DNA of 64,000 nucleotides. Origin: Clavibacter phaseoli (GTDB lineage Bacteria > Actinomycetota > Actinomycetes > Actinomycetales > Microbacteriaceae). Of this stretch, positions 1 through 8,944 are shown piece by piece. A program made the position numbers and the translations under genes. The stretch lies in contig NZ_CP040786.1 in assembly GCF_021922925.1 (NCBI RefSeq), positions 1,984,001-2,048,000 on the forward strand, written 5' to 3'. A model generated the notes under the pieces. It saw only the letters and a list, made by a program, of their open reading frames with translations. It ran no database searches and had not been told where the DNA came from. Each line of letters begins with the position of its first letter. Position 1 is the stretch's first letter.

Positions 1-219
1 GCGGAAGCCGGGCGTCGCGACCGCGTCGCCCGCGGGCAGGCCGTCGGGCAGCCGCTCCGCGCGGATGCGGCGGCAGGCGGCGAGCAGCTCGGGGCCGGCC
101 GCGCGGTGGATCGCGCCGTCCACTCCCCCGCCGCCGAGGAGCGACGAGTTCGCCGCGTTCACGATCGCGTCGAGGTCCTGCCGGGTGATGTCGCCGCGCA
201 CGGCCTCGAGCTCGGTCAT
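1..219 (-). CDS. Macrodomain protein (O-acetyl-ADP-ribose deacetylase-like), truncated by window edge
   Basis: Only the first 73 codons are inside the window; the gene runs off the left end. The start is the ATG at 217-219 on the minus strand. The N-terminus shows the classic macrodomain signature: GDITRQ, then [20 protein letters not shown], then RAAG, which form the ADP-ribose binding site. Family members hydrolyse O-acetyl-ADP-ribose or remove ADP-ribose from proteins; the exact substrate cannot be told from this fragment. It is divergent from the GH15 gene, with 276 bases between them. The remaining C-terminal part of the domain is not visible, so integrity is unknown. Confidence 0.85.
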   Translation of the reverse strand, partial: MTELEAVRGDITRQDLDAIVNAANSSLLGGGGVDGAIHRAAGPELLAACRRIRAERLPDGLPAGDAVATPGFR

Positions 220-495
220 GGATCCAGCCTGGCCCGGATCGGCACGGGGAGGGAGACCCGCGCGGACGACGCTGTCCGACGGGCGGCGACCGGAACCGTT
301 CGGGTGGGCTCCGGGCACATCGGGATTATTCGGAACCCGGGGAAGAACGGATTGGGCGGCCCGCCGTGCGCGTCCCCGACGGGGCGCTCCCGGCGGGCCG
401 TCATGACCGCGACCGGCCGGCGGCCCGGTCGTGCGGAGGCGACGCGGGGATACTGGAGGGGTCGGTGACCTCCTGCCGGCGTCGACAGGAGTCCC

Positions 496-2331
496 ATGGC
501 CAAGCCCGCATCCCGCCCCGCCCCCGAGCGCACCGACGGCTACGTCGCCCTCCGCAGCTACGCCGCCATCGGGGACGGGCGCACCGTCGCGCTCATCGCG
601 GAGGACGGCGACATCGACTGGCTGCCGCTGCCGAACCTGCACACGGCGCCCGCGTTCGCCGCGATGCTCGACGCCCCGCACGGCGGCCGGATCACGCTGC
701 GGCCCGACGAGGACTTCGAGGTGACGCGGGCCTACGTGCCCGGCACCAACGTGCTCACCACCACCTTCACCACGGCGTCCGGCACGGTGCGCGTGACCGA
801 CGCGCTCGTCACGGGCGTCGCCGGTCGCCTGCCGTGGTCGGAGCTCGGGCGTCGGGTCGAGGGGCTCGCGGGCGCGGTCGCGATGAGCTGGCTCGTCGCG
901 CCCGGCACCGCGCTGGGCACGTCGTCGCCGTGGGTGCAGTCGACGCACAACGGGCACGTCATCCGCGTGGACGGCGTCACCCTCGCGGTCGTCGGCCTCG
1001 ACCACGGTCCCGCCGAGCCCGGGACGCAGTCGCTGTCCGGCGCGTTCACGACGAGGGAGGGGTCGCGCCACGTCATCACGATGGTGGGCACCGAGCGGGA
1101 GCCCGTGCGGATCCCGAACCCGGAGATCGTGGACGAGGGCATCGACCGCACCATCCGCAACTGGGAGTACTGGAGCGCCGAGTTCCGGTACGAGGGCGAG
1201 TGGGCCGAGGCCGTGCAGCGCAGCGCCCTCGCGCTGAAGCTGCTCGTGCACGCGCCCACCGGATCCATCGCCGCGGCCGCGACGACCTCGCTGCCCGAGC
1301 GGATGGACGGCGGCAAGAACTGGGACTACCGCTTCGCCTGGGTGCGCGACCTCGCGTACACGGTGAACGCGCTCGTGCGGTTCGGCCTGCGCGAGGAGAC
1401 GCACGCGGCGGTGTCGTGGATGCTCCGCACGATCCGCGACAACGGCCCGGACCTCCACGTCTTCTACTCCCTCGAGGGCGGCGTGCCCCAGGGCAGCTCG
1501 AACCCCGAGGTGCCGGGCTGGCGCGGCGTCGGGCCCGTCGTCGACGGCAACGACGCGCAGTCGCAGCTGCAGCTGGGCGTCTTCGGCGACCTGTTCGACG
1601 TGGTGCGCACCTACGTCCGCGACGGCAACGTGCTCGACGCCGACACCGGCCGGCTCCTCGCGACGTTCGCCGACCGCACCTGCGACATGTGGCAGAAGCG
1701 CGACGCCGGCATGTGGGAGCTCGAGGACGAGCAGCACTACACGACCTCGAAGCTCGGCTGCTGGCAGGCGCTCGACTGCGCCGTCGAGCTCGCGGAGCTG
1801 GGCCAGATCCCCGGCGTGCCGGACCGGTGGCGGGCCGAGCGCGACCGGATCCGCACCTGGGTCGAGGAGGAGTGCTGGGACGAGGGGCGCGGCGCCTACG
1901 TGATGCACCCGGGCAGCCAGCGGCTCGACGCGAGCATCCTGCTGCACGCCGTCTCCGGCTTCGACCGCGGCGAGCGCATGTCCCGCACCCTCGACGCGCT
2001 GCGCTCCGAGCTCGGCCGCGGGCCGCTGCTGTACCGCTACTCCGGCATGCCGGAGGAGGAGGGCACCTTCGTGGCATGCGCGTTCTGGATGGCGGGCGCG
2101 CTCGCGTGCGTCGGGCGGATGGACGAGGCGCGCGAGCTCATGGACCAGCTGGTCGACCTCGGCAACGACGTCGGGCTGTACGCCGAGATGATCGACGCCG
2201 ACGACGACGCGTTCCTCGGCAACCTGCCGCAGGGGCTCAGCCACCTCGCGCTGGTGAGCGCGGCGCTGACGATCGACGAGCTGTCGAGCGGGCGGAAGCG
2301 CTCGACGCGCACGCCGCGCGCGAAGCGGTAG
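496..2331 (+). CDS. Glycoside hydrolase family 15 protein (glucoamylase/trehalase-like)
   Basis: A 611-residue protein with the layout of bacterial GH15 enzymes: an N-terminal beta-sandwich (about 15-215) and an (alpha/alpha)6 barrel (about 230-600). Visible family signatures are [14 protein letters not shown] near residue 275 and [14 protein letters not shown] near 408, whose Glu matches the general acid position, followed by CWQALD. There is no signal peptide, so it is cytoplasmic. GH15 enzymes release glucose from alpha-glucans or split trehalose; many actinobacterial homologues are trehalases, but sequence alone does not decide. The ATG follows AGGAGTCCC, a good ribosome site. It appears monocistronic: the next gene is on the other strand, ending 11 bases away. 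Confidence 0.85.
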   Translation: MAKPASRPAPERTDGYVALRSYAAIGDGRTVALIAEDGDIDWLPLPNLHTAPAFAAMLDAPHGGRITLRPDEDFEVTRAYVPGTNVLTTTFTTASGTVRVTDALVTGVAGRLPWSELGRRVEGLAGAVAMSWLVAPGTALGTSSPWVQSTHNGHVIRVDGVTLAVVGLDHGPAEPGTQSLSGAFTTREGSRHVITMVGTEREPVRIPNPEIVDEGIDRTIRNWEYWSAEFRYEGEWAEAVQRSALALKLLVHAPTGSIAAAATTSLPERMDGGKNWDYRFAWVRDLAYTVNALVRFGLREETHAAVSWMLRTIRDNGPDLHVFYSLEGGVPQGSSNPEVPGWRGVGPVVDGNDAQSQLQLGVFGDLFDVVRTYVRDGNVLDADTGRLLATFADRTCDMWQKRDAGMWELEDEQHYTTSKLGCWQALDCAVELAELGQIPGVPDRWRAERDRIRTWVEEECWDEGRGAYVMHPGSQRLDASILLHAVSGFDRGERMSRTLDALRSELGRGPLLYRYSGMPEEEGTFVACAFWMAGALACVGRMDEARELMDQLVDLGNDVGLYAEMIDADDDAFLGNLPQGLSHLALVSAALTIDELSSGRKRSTRTPRAKR

Positions 2332-2341
2332 CGGTCCGGCG

Positions 2342-3082
2342 CTAGGCGCGCGGGCGGAGCGGGCCGGCGAACTCCGTGCGAACGCCGCGGGAGAACAGCA
2401 CCGAGTCGGGCGCGCGGTCGACGACCCCGGGGAGGCCAGCGGCCGCGACCAGCTCGTCGTCGAGGTCCACGAGCTCGGCCCGCTCCAGCGTCCACGCGTC
2501 GTGCGTGTTCGGCCAGTAGCGCGTCACGCCGCCGCGGGCCACGTGCATACCCCAGCGCGCGGTGAGGAAGTCGGCGAGCGGATCCCCCTCCACCTCCTCG
2601 CCGAGCGGCCGCACGGAGAGGCGCGACGACGGACGCGAGCCCGTGTGCCTTCGTGAGGTGTAGGTGACCACGCCGTCGTGCTCGTCGTGGGTCATCGACG
2701 CCCACATGTACGGCAGGCCGAGGCCCACGCGCGCCCCGATCACCGGCAGGAGCTTCGCGGCCTCGAGCGACCGGAAGACCACGCCGCGGCGGCCGTCGTC
2801 GCCGACGCTGTAGAGGCGCACGTTGAGCTCGGCGAACGTGCCGGCCCACGGCACGGCCGGCAGGGGCGGGAAGGCGCTGCGCGACAGGACGAACGGGATG
2901 AGGCCGACCCAGCTGGATCCGTCGTGGACGTCCGGTCGCGTGCCCGGCGGGAGGAGCGGGGCGACGAGCGCGGGATCCACGCACCAGTGCACGAAGGCGA
3001 GGTCGCTCCACACCTGGCGGATGACCGCGCGGCCGGGGAGGTCGGGGGCGGCGGCGGAGACCGGATCCGCGGGGCGGGTCAT
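2342..3082 (-). CDS. DUF2071 (YqjF-type) family protein
   Basis: A 246-residue cytoplasmic protein of the DUF2071 family, which shares the acetoacetate-decarboxylase-like fold; no firm biochemical role is known to me. Recognisable segments include [19 protein letters not shown] near the N-terminus, [11 protein letters not shown] and the central GLPYMWASM. The start ATG at 3080-3082 overlaps the stop of the upstream MarR gene by ATGA, so the two are translationally coupled and probably co-transcribed. Coupling to a MarR regulator suggests a detoxification or stress context, which is inference only. Confidence 0.75.
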   Translation of the reverse strand: MTRPADPVSAAAPDLPGRAVIRQVWSDLAFVHWCVDPALVAPLLPPGTRPDVHDGSSWVGLIPFVLSRSAFPPLPAVPWAGTFAELNVRLYSVGDDGRRGVVFRSLEAAKLLPVIGARVGLGLPYMWASMTHDEHDGVVTYTSRRHTGSRPSSRLSVRPLGEEVEGDPLADFLTARWGMHVARGGVTRYWPNTHDAWTLERAELVDLDDELVAAAGLPGVVDRAPDSVLFSRGVRTEFAGPLRPRA

Positions 3083-3558
3083 CGGGCGCGCCCGGGAGTC
3101 GCCGTCGCGGGCGCGGGCGTGTCGATCGTCTCCGCGGCGGGCGCCGGGCGGCCGGCCGCGCGGATCACGTCGATGAGGCCGCGGCGCATCTCGGCGGAGC
3201 GGGCGAGCTCGGGGACGACGTCCTGCTCGAGCGCCTGCGCGCGCTCCCACGCGTCGGCGCCGGCCTGGGTGCGGGCGACGACGTGGCGGCGGCGGTCGTG
3301 GGGATCCGGCGCGCGCGACACGAGCCCCTCCCGCTCCAGCCGCTCGAGCGTGCGCGACATGGTCTGCGTCTCGACGTGCGCGGAGCGGGCGAGCTGGATC
3401 TGGCTGAGCGGCCCGTCGCGCAGGAGGTGCAGCGCGATGAGGCCCGCGTGCGTGACGCCGAGGGTCGCGAGAGCCTCCGACCAGGCGTGCTCGACCGCGC
3501 GCGCGGCCGTGGACAGCAGCCGCCCGGTGGGCCAGCTGGCGAGCTCGTCGTCCTGCAT
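3079..3558 (-). CDS. MarR family transcriptional regulator
   Basis: A 159-residue MarR-type repressor. The winged helix lies around residues 35-110: LATLGVTHAGLIALHLL, then PLSQIQLARSAHVETQTMSR (recognition helix), then LEREGLVSRAPDPHDRR, the typical wing. The start (ATG at 3556-3558) is preceded by AGGAGGG at ideal spacing. A longer in-frame extension upstream exists but would run across the palindromic operator, so I reject it. The stop overlaps the start of the DUF2071 gene. It is divergent from the TspO-like gene, and a perfect 10-base-arm palindrome lies between them, so it probably represses both itself and its neighbour. The ligand is unknown. Confidence 0.9.
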   Translation of the reverse strand: MQDDELASWPTGRLLSTAARAVEHAWSEALATLGVTHAGLIALHLLRDGPLSQIQLARSAHVETQTMSRTLERLEREGLVSRAPDPHDRRRHVVARTQAGADAWERAQALEQDVVPELARSAEMRRGLIDVIRAAGRPAPAAETIDTPAPATATPGRAR

Positions 3559-3582
3559 GGGCGCCCTCCTGCTACAGTGATC

Positions 3583-3611
3583 GTCAGCAGGCTTACTATC
3601 CGCCTGCTGAC
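3583..3611. promoter_or_regulatory. Palindromic operator between marR and tspO-like genes
   Basis: Perfect inverted repeat with arms GTCAGCAGGC (3583-3592) and GCCTGCTGAC (3602-3611) around a 9-base spacer TTACTATCC. The spacer contains TACTAT, a plausible -10 box for the plus-strand gene starting at 3638. Position and symmetry fit a MarR dimer site controlling both divergent genes. Confidence 0.7.
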
Positions 3612-3637
3612 ATTCCCATCGTAGAGGAGCAGGCCGC

Positions 3638-4456
3638 ATGGGCACCGTGAAGGACATCGTCCGGCAGATCGTCGTCATCTCGAGCATGGCGTTCGCCGTC
3701 ATCGGCTCCGCGTTCGGCTCGGGCGCGTTCAGCGGCCAGAGCATCCAGAGCGCGTCGAGCGGCGCCCTCAGCGCGAGCTACACGCCCGTCGCCCCGGCCG
3801 GCCCCGCCTTCTCCATCTGGAGCGTCGTCTACCTCGGGCTCGTCGCGTACACGGTCTGGCAGGCGCTCCCCGCCCAGCGCGCCGACGAGCGCCAGCGCCG
3901 GATCGGCTACCCCGTCGCCGTGACCCTCGTGCTCAACGCCGTGTGGATCCTCACCGCGCAGGCCGGGTTCCTCGTCCTCAGCGGCGTCGTCATCGTCGCG
4001 CTGCTCGTGACGCTGATGTGGACCTTCCGGGCGTTGATGGCGACGCGGCCGCGGAGCCTCGTCGAGGGCGTCGTGCTCGACGGCACGATGGGCCTCTACC
4101 TCGGCTGGGTGAGCGTCGCGACCATCGCGAACATCGCGTCGATCCTCACGGCGGCGGGCCTCCAGCCGGGCACCGCCGGGCGCGACGCGTGGGCGGTGGC
4201 GCTGCTGGCGGTCGCCGGCGTCGTCGGCGCGGTGCTCGCGCTCCGCGACGGCGGGCGGCTCGCGCCCTCCGCGGCGATCGCGTGGGGCCTCGCGTGGGTC
4301 GCCGTCGGACGCCTCACGGGCGAGCTGCTGTCGACGCCGGCCGCCGTGGCCGCGATCGTGGCGGCCGCCGCGGTCGTCGTCCTGACGCTCGTCGCCCGCG
4401 CACGGGCGGGTTGGGCCGGGCGGGTCGCCGCGCGTCCCGCGGTCGCCGCCCGCTAG
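3638..4456 (+). CDS. TspO/MBR-related tryptophan-rich membrane protein
   Basis: A 272-residue integral membrane protein with about seven or eight hydrophobic segments. The segment with FSIWSVVYLGLVAYTVW and the later MGLYLGWVSVATIANIA resemble the tryptophan-rich sensory protein (TspO/MBR) family, though it is longer than the usual 160 residues and the match is partial. TspO proteins bind tetrapyrroles and are linked to oxidative stress; the role here is not shown. The ATG follows GAGGAG. It is divergent from marR across the palindrome and probably under its control. A 7-bp-arm hairpin overlaps its stop codon. Confidence 0.65.
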   Translation: MGTVKDIVRQIVVISSMAFAVIGSAFGSGAFSGQSIQSASSGALSASYTPVAPAGPAFSIWSVVYLGLVAYTVWQALPAQRADERQRRIGYPVAVTLVLNAVWILTAQAGFLVLSGVVIVALLVTLMWTFRALMATRPRSLVEGVVLDGTMGLYLGWVSVATIANIASILTAAGLQPGTAGRDAWAVALLAVAGVVGAVLALRDGGRLAPSAAIAWGLAWVAVGRLTGELLSTPAAVAAIVAAAAVVVLTLVARARAGWAGRVAARPAVAAR

Positions 4457-4474
4457 CGGGGCGGCTCCCCCGCT
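4455..4474. terminator. Hairpin between convergent genes
   Basis: Arms AGCGGGG (4455-4461) and CCCCGCT (4468-4474) with a 6-base loop, overlapping the stop of the TspO-like gene and lying 15 bases past the stop of the convergent epimerase-like gene. No T-tract follows. Confidence 0.45.
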
Positions 4475-4489
4475 CCTCCGCTCGCCGGC

Positions 4490-5533
4490 TCAGCCCGCCG
4501 CGGCCGCCCGGTAGGCGGCGTCGGCCGCGTGCTTCGCGTCGACGAGGCGCTGGATCCGGCGGTCGGTGTCCGCGTCCGGCCGGGTGAGCTCGGGGTGCGC
4601 GGCCCGCCACGCGACGATGCCGCGGACGGCGAGGTGGAACGGGATCCGCGGCTGGAACGCGGGGACGAGCCGGCGGATCCGGGTGGTGTCGAACACGGCG
4701 CTGTGCGAGAGGTCGCCCAGCACGAGCTCGGACCAGCCCCAGTCGGGCTCGACGATCGGGAACTGCTCGGCGGGCACGTGCACGAGCCGCGCCTCGACCC
4801 CGAGCGCGTCGGCGACGAGGCGGTGGATCCGGTCCCAGGTCGAGACGTCGTCGCTCGTGATGTGCAGCGCCTCGCCGACCCCGCGCTCGTCGCCGAGGAT
4901 CCCGACGAGGCCGACGGCGAAGTCGTCCGCGTGCGTGAGCGTCCAGAGGGAGGTGCCGTCGCCCGGGACCACGACCTCCTCGCCGCGCGCGATGCGGTCG
5001 ACGACCGTCCAGTCGCCCGCGAGCGGCGGGCTCGCCTCGTCGTAGGTGTGCGACGGGCGCACGATCACGACGGGGAAGCCGCTCTCCGCGTGGTGGCGGA
5101 GGAAGGCGTCCTCCATCGCGATCTTGTCGCGCGCGTAGGAGAGGAACGGGTTGGCCCGGAGCGTCGACTCGGTGATGGGGGTCTGGAGCGCGGGCTTGCG
5201 GTAGATCGACGCCGAGCTGATGGCCACGAACTGGCGGGTGCGGCCGGCGAAGAGCTCCACGCGGCGGTCGGCGCCCGCGGCGTCGAAGGAGAGGAAGTCG
5301 ACGACCGCGTCGTAGGTGCGGTCGCCGATCGCGGCGAGGAGGGCGTCCGGGTCCTGGACGTCGGCGACGAGCGTCGTCACGCCCGCGGGCGTGCCCCGGC
5401 CCTTCGCGTCGGCGCCGCGGTTGACGACCGTGACGTCCATCCCGGCGGCGACGGAGGCCCGGACGCACGCGGCGCTGATGGTCCCCGTCCCCCCGAGGTA
5501 GAGCACGGACAGGGTGGCGGCATCGGGGGTCAT
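4490..5533 (-). CDS. NAD-dependent epimerase/dehydratase (extended SDR)
   Basis: A 347-residue extended short-chain dehydrogenase. The N-terminal Rossmann motif reads LYLGGTGTISAACV, and the active site carries YARDK (YxxxK) preceded by AISSASIY. The segment VIVRPSHTYDE and the conserved DDFAVGLVGIL are typical of nucleotide-sugar epimerases and dehydratases. The start at 5531-5533 is chosen because GAGGA precedes it at good spacing; a longer frame upstream has no family similarity. The substrate is unknown. It is divergent from the GH10 gene, sharing a 250-base intergenic region, but nothing shows common control. Confidence 0.8.
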   Translation of the reverse strand: MTPDAATLSVLYLGGTGTISAACVRASVAAGMDVTVVNRGADAKGRGTPAGVTTLVADVQDPDALLAAIGDRTYDAVVDFLSFDAAGADRRVELFAGRTRQFVAISSASIYRKPALQTPITESTLRANPFLSYARDKIAMEDAFLRHHAESGFPVVIVRPSHTYDEASPPLAGDWTVVDRIARGEEVVVPGDGTSLWTLTHADDFAVGLVGILGDERGVGEALHITSDDVSTWDRIHRLVADALGVEARLVHVPAEQFPIVEPDWGWSELVLGDLSHSAVFDTTRIRRLVPAFQPRIPFHLAVRGIVAWRAAHPELTRPDADTDRRIQRLVDAKHAADAAYRAAAAG

Positions 5534-5783
5534 CGGGTCCTCGTCATCGAAGCGGGGGCGCCGGTCGGATCCGCGCCCTGCGTGCACGCTACGCCCGCGG
5601 CCGCCCCTCCTCACCCGCGGCGGAGGGGGAAAGGTTGCGGACATCCGGGGCGCGGTGGACGCCCGTCGCGGCGCCCGCGTAGGTTCCTGGCGACCGCACC
5701 GACGCACCCGCCCGCGGCCCGCCTCCTCGCCGCCTCGCCGCGTGCGGGTGCCGGGCGCGCGGCGCACACCCTCGAGGGGATCC

Positions 5784-7088
5784 ATGCCCGCCACGCCATT
5801 CGACCCGTCGACCGCCGGGTGGCGCCCGACCGCCATCCCCGAGGCCCGCCGCGCGGACGCGGTGATCACGGTCCGCGGCGCCGACGGGCAGCCGCTCGCG
5901 CACGCCGAGGTGCGGGTGGAGCAGGCGAGCCGGGACATCGCGTTCGGCAACATCGGCTTCGACCTCATCCCGCTCGCGAACGGCGAGACGGATCCCGAGG
6001 CGGCCGGCGTCGAGACCTTCGGCGGCGCGCGCCTCGAGGGGCTGGAGCGGCTCGCGGAGCAGTGGCTCGGCGTGTTCGACACGGCCACGCTCCCCTTCTA
6101 CTGGGGCCGGTTCGAGCCCGTGCGCGGGAGGCCCGACACCGCGCGGCTGCTCGCGACCGCCCTCTGGCTGCGCGAGCGCGGCGTCGCCGTGAAGGGGCAC
6201 CCGCTCGTCTGGCACACGGTCACCGCGCCGTGGCTGCTCGACCTGCCGCTCGACGAGGTGGAGCGCGTGCAGCGGGAGCGGATCCGGCGCGACGTCGGCG
6301 ACTTCGCCGGGCTCGTCGACACGTGGGACGCCATCAACGAGGCCGTGATCATGCCGGTGTTCGACCGCGAGGACAACGGCATCACCCGGCTCGCGGCGGC
6401 GCGCGGTCGGCGCGCGATGGTGCGCATGGCCTTCGAGGAGGCGCGGGCGGCGGATCCGACGGCGACGCTGGTGCTCAACGACTTCGACCTCTCGCCCGCG
6501 TACGAGGAGCTCATCGAGGAGGTGCTGGGCGCGGGGATCCCGGTGGACGCGATCGGGCTGCAGACGCACATGCACCAGGGCTACCGCGGCGAGGAGGAGG
6601 TGATCGGGATCGTCGACCGGTTCGCGCGGTTCGGCCTGCCGATCCACATGACGGAGACGACGCTCCTCTCCGGCGACCCGATGCCTCCCGAGATCACCGA
6701 CCTCAACGACTACCGGGTCACGAGCTGGCCGTCCACGCCCGCGGGCGAGGAGCGGCAGGCGGAGGAGGTCGAGCGGCACTACCGCTCGCTCGTCGGGCAC
6801 CCGGCCGTCGCGGCCATCACCTACTGGGGGCTCGCGGACGACGGCATGTGGCTGGGCGCGCCCGGCGGCCTGGTGCGCGCGGACGGCACGCCCAAGCCCT
6901 CGTACGACGCGCTCCGCCGACTGATCCGCGAGGAGTGGCGGCTCGCCCCGACCACCCTGCGCACGGACGCGGAGGGCCTTATGCGCGTCACGGCGTTCGC
7001 GGGGGGCGTGCGGGTGGCGCACGCCGGGCGCGAGGCCGTCGTCGCCGTGGCGGCGGGCGCGTCGGCGGTGGAGGCGGTGCTGGGCTAG
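5784..7088 (+). CDS. GH10 endo-1,4-beta-xylanase, apparently cytoplasmic
   Basis: A 434-residue protein with a short N-terminal beta-domain and a GH10 TIM barrel. Key motifs are KGHPLVWH, WDAINEA (acid/base Glu about 186), LQTHMHQGY and HMTETTLL (nucleophile Glu about 291). GH10 enzymes cleave beta-1,4-xylan or xylo-oligosaccharides. There is no signal peptide, so it probably acts on imported xylo-oligosaccharides, or is exported by another path. The ATG follows GAGGGGATCC. It ends convergently with the flippase gene: the two stop codons share the palindrome CTAG (7085-7088), with no space for a separate terminator. Confidence 0.88.
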   Translation: MPATPFDPSTAGWRPTAIPEARRADAVITVRGADGQPLAHAEVRVEQASRDIAFGNIGFDLIPLANGETDPEAAGVETFGGARLEGLERLAEQWLGVFDTATLPFYWGRFEPVRGRPDTARLLATALWLRERGVAVKGHPLVWHTVTAPWLLDLPLDEVERVQRERIRRDVGDFAGLVDTWDAINEAVIMPVFDREDNGITRLAAARGRRAMVRMAFEEARAADPTATLVLNDFDLSPAYEELIEEVLGAGIPVDAIGLQTHMHQGYRGEEEVIGIVDRFARFGLPIHMTETTLLSGDPMPPEITDLNDYRVTSWPSTPAGEERQAEEVERHYRSLVGHPAVAAITYWGLADDGMWLGAPGGLVRADGTPKPSYDALRRLIREEWRLAPTTLRTDAEGLMRVTAFAGGVRVAHAGREAVVAVAAGASAVEAVLG

Positions 7089-8779
7089 GACGGGACGCGG
7101 GCGTCGGCGGACCGGTCGGCGGCGTCGCGGACGGGATCGACGTCGACGGGTTCCGCGGCCGGCGCCGGCGCCGGGGCGCTCCCCCGGCGGGCCTTCGGCA
7201 GCACGCGCGCGAGGTCGAGCACCCCGCGCACGTCGCGGCGCACGGCCGGCACGAGCGCGACGGCGAGCGCGTACAGCACCGCGGTCGTGCCGACGCCCGC
7301 GAGGAGCTGCAGCACGGCGGACCCGGTGTCGACGAGGGCGAGGAGCGCGCCGGTCGCGACGCTCACCGTCCCCACGACCCCGATGATCCGGAGCGCGCCC
7401 ATGTAGAGCCGGCGCGTGGGGATCGGCGCCTTGCGCGAGAGCCACCACAGCGAGATCGGCCAGCAGATGGCGGGCGCGGCGGCGTACCCGGCGGCGATGC
7501 CGACGATGCCGCCGGTGGACCCGATGAGGATGCAGCTCACCTTGATCACGGCGCTCAGCAGCGAGAAGCGGAAGAGGTCGCCCGTGAGGCCGCGCGACAC
7601 GTAGACCCAGTAGCCGACGAACGCGAGGGTGTCGAAGATGCCCGCGATGGCGAGGAGGCGGAGGATCGGCGCGACGCTGTCCCACTGCGGCCCGAGGAAC
7701 ACCGCGGTGATGGGGACGGCCGTGGCCGCGACGAGGCCGAGGCCCGCGCCGAGCGTGTAGCCGAGGGCGAGCTGGCCGCGCGCGACGTAGTCGGCGAAGC
7801 GGCGCTGCTCGTCGGCGAGGCGCGAGAGCACGGGGATCGCGACCGTGGTGAGCGGGCTGCGGATCTGCGCGAGCGGCGTCATCAGGAGCTGGAACGCGCG
7901 GTTGTAGATGCCGAGCGACCCGGCGCCGAAGCGGAGGCCCACGAGGAACGTGTCGATGTTGTTGCTGACGTAGCCGACCATCTGGCTGGACACCATGTTC
8001 CAGCCGAAGCGCAGCAGCGGGCCCATGGGCTCGCCGCGACGCGGGAGGCGCGGGATCCAGCGGGCGAAGCCGACCGCGAGGCCGAGCAGCACGAGCGTCT
8101 GCGTGAGCTGCTGCGCGACCAGCGCCCAGTAGCCCCAGCCGAGGAGCGCGCCGCCGATGGCGACGAGGAGCGCGACCGCGGGCGCCGTGACGTCGGCCGT
8201 CGCGAGCGCGCGGAACCGGAGGCTGCGGGTGAGGCTCGCGCGGTACTGGGTCGCGAGGCCGTTGAAGACGAAGGTGAGGCTGAGGGCGTGCGCGATGGGG
8301 ATCAGCTCGTCGTGGCCGAAGATCGCCGCGAGCGGCCAGGCGGCGCAGAAGACGAGCGCGGCGAGCACGAGGCCGATGCCGGCGTTGATCCACCAGAGGT
8401 TGTCGCGCTGGCCGCGGCTGAGGTCGCGCGCCTGGATGGCCGCGTTGGAGAGGCCGAAGTCGCGGAAGATCTCGCCGACGCCGATGATGGCGAGCACCAT
8501 CGCGAGCAGGCCGTAGTCGGTGGGCGTGAGGAGCCGCGCGAGGACGACGACGGACGCGACCTGGATGAGGATGCGGACGAGCTGCGCGCCGATCGTGACG
8601 ATCGCGCCGCGGGCCGCGCGGGCTCCGAGGCCCTGCGTGGCGGCGGGCGGCGTCTCCGGGGCGGGCGCGGCGGCGGGCGAGGCGGGCACGCTCGCCGCAG
8701 CGACGGCGCGGGAGGCGACGGCGTCCGCCGCGGGATCGGCGGCGGGGTCGCGCGGATCGCCGGGCAGGGCGGAATGCAT
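7085..8779 (-). CDS. Polysaccharide flippase (Wzx/MOP superfamily)
   Basis: A 564-residue integral membrane protein. After a roughly 70-residue Ala/Pro-rich cytoplasmic tail come about twelve to fourteen hydrophobic helices; the opening ARGAIVTIGAQLVRILIQVA and LLTPTDYGLLAMV are typical of Wzx-type lipopolysaccharide/exopolysaccharide flippases. It would move undecaprenyl-linked repeat units across the membrane. The start at 8777-8779 follows GGAG; an upstream in-frame extension is unsupported. It lies 165 bases downstream of a glycosyltransferase on the same strand and belongs to the exopolysaccharide locus. A short C-terminal tail is Pro/Ala-rich. Confidence 0.88.
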   Translation of the reverse strand: MHSALPGDPRDPAADPAADAVASRAVAAASVPASPAAAPAPETPPAATQGLGARAARGAIVTIGAQLVRILIQVASVVVLARLLTPTDYGLLAMVLAIIGVGEIFRDFGLSNAAIQARDLSRGQRDNLWWINAGIGLVLAALVFCAAWPLAAIFGHDELIPIAHALSLTFVFNGLATQYRASLTRSLRFRALATADVTAPAVALLVAIGGALLGWGYWALVAQQLTQTLVLLGLAVGFARWIPRLPRRGEPMGPLLRFGWNMVSSQMVGYVSNNIDTFLVGLRFGAGSLGIYNRAFQLLMTPLAQIRSPLTTVAIPVLSRLADEQRRFADYVARGQLALGYTLGAGLGLVAATAVPITAVFLGPQWDSVAPILRLLAIAGIFDTLAFVGYWVYVSRGLTGDLFRFSLLSAVIKVSCILIGSTGGIVGIAAGYAAAPAICWPISLWWLSRKAPIPTRRLYMGALRIIGVVGTVSVATGALLALVDTGSAVLQLLAGVGTTAVLYALAVALVPAVRRDVRGVLDLARVLPKARRGSAPAPAPAAEPVDVDPVRDAADRSADARVPS

Positions 8780-8944
8780 GGGGCTCCGTCGTCGGGTCGA
8801 GGAGGGGGTGGCGATCGGGTCGGCTGCGGGTGACAGCCGGATCACCGCGAGCTCGGGTGTCGGGCGGGCCGGCCGGGTATGCGGGCCCTGTCCGATGCTA
8901 TCCACGCGGGCGCGAGGATCCAGCCCCCGAACGGGGTGGGCGCG

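Noticed and set aside
4529..8833. Open frame of over 1400 codons on the plus strand
   Set aside because: It runs antisense or out of frame to the epimerase, xylanase and flippase genes, has extreme Arg/Ala/Gly composition and no motifs; it is a by-product of very high GC content.
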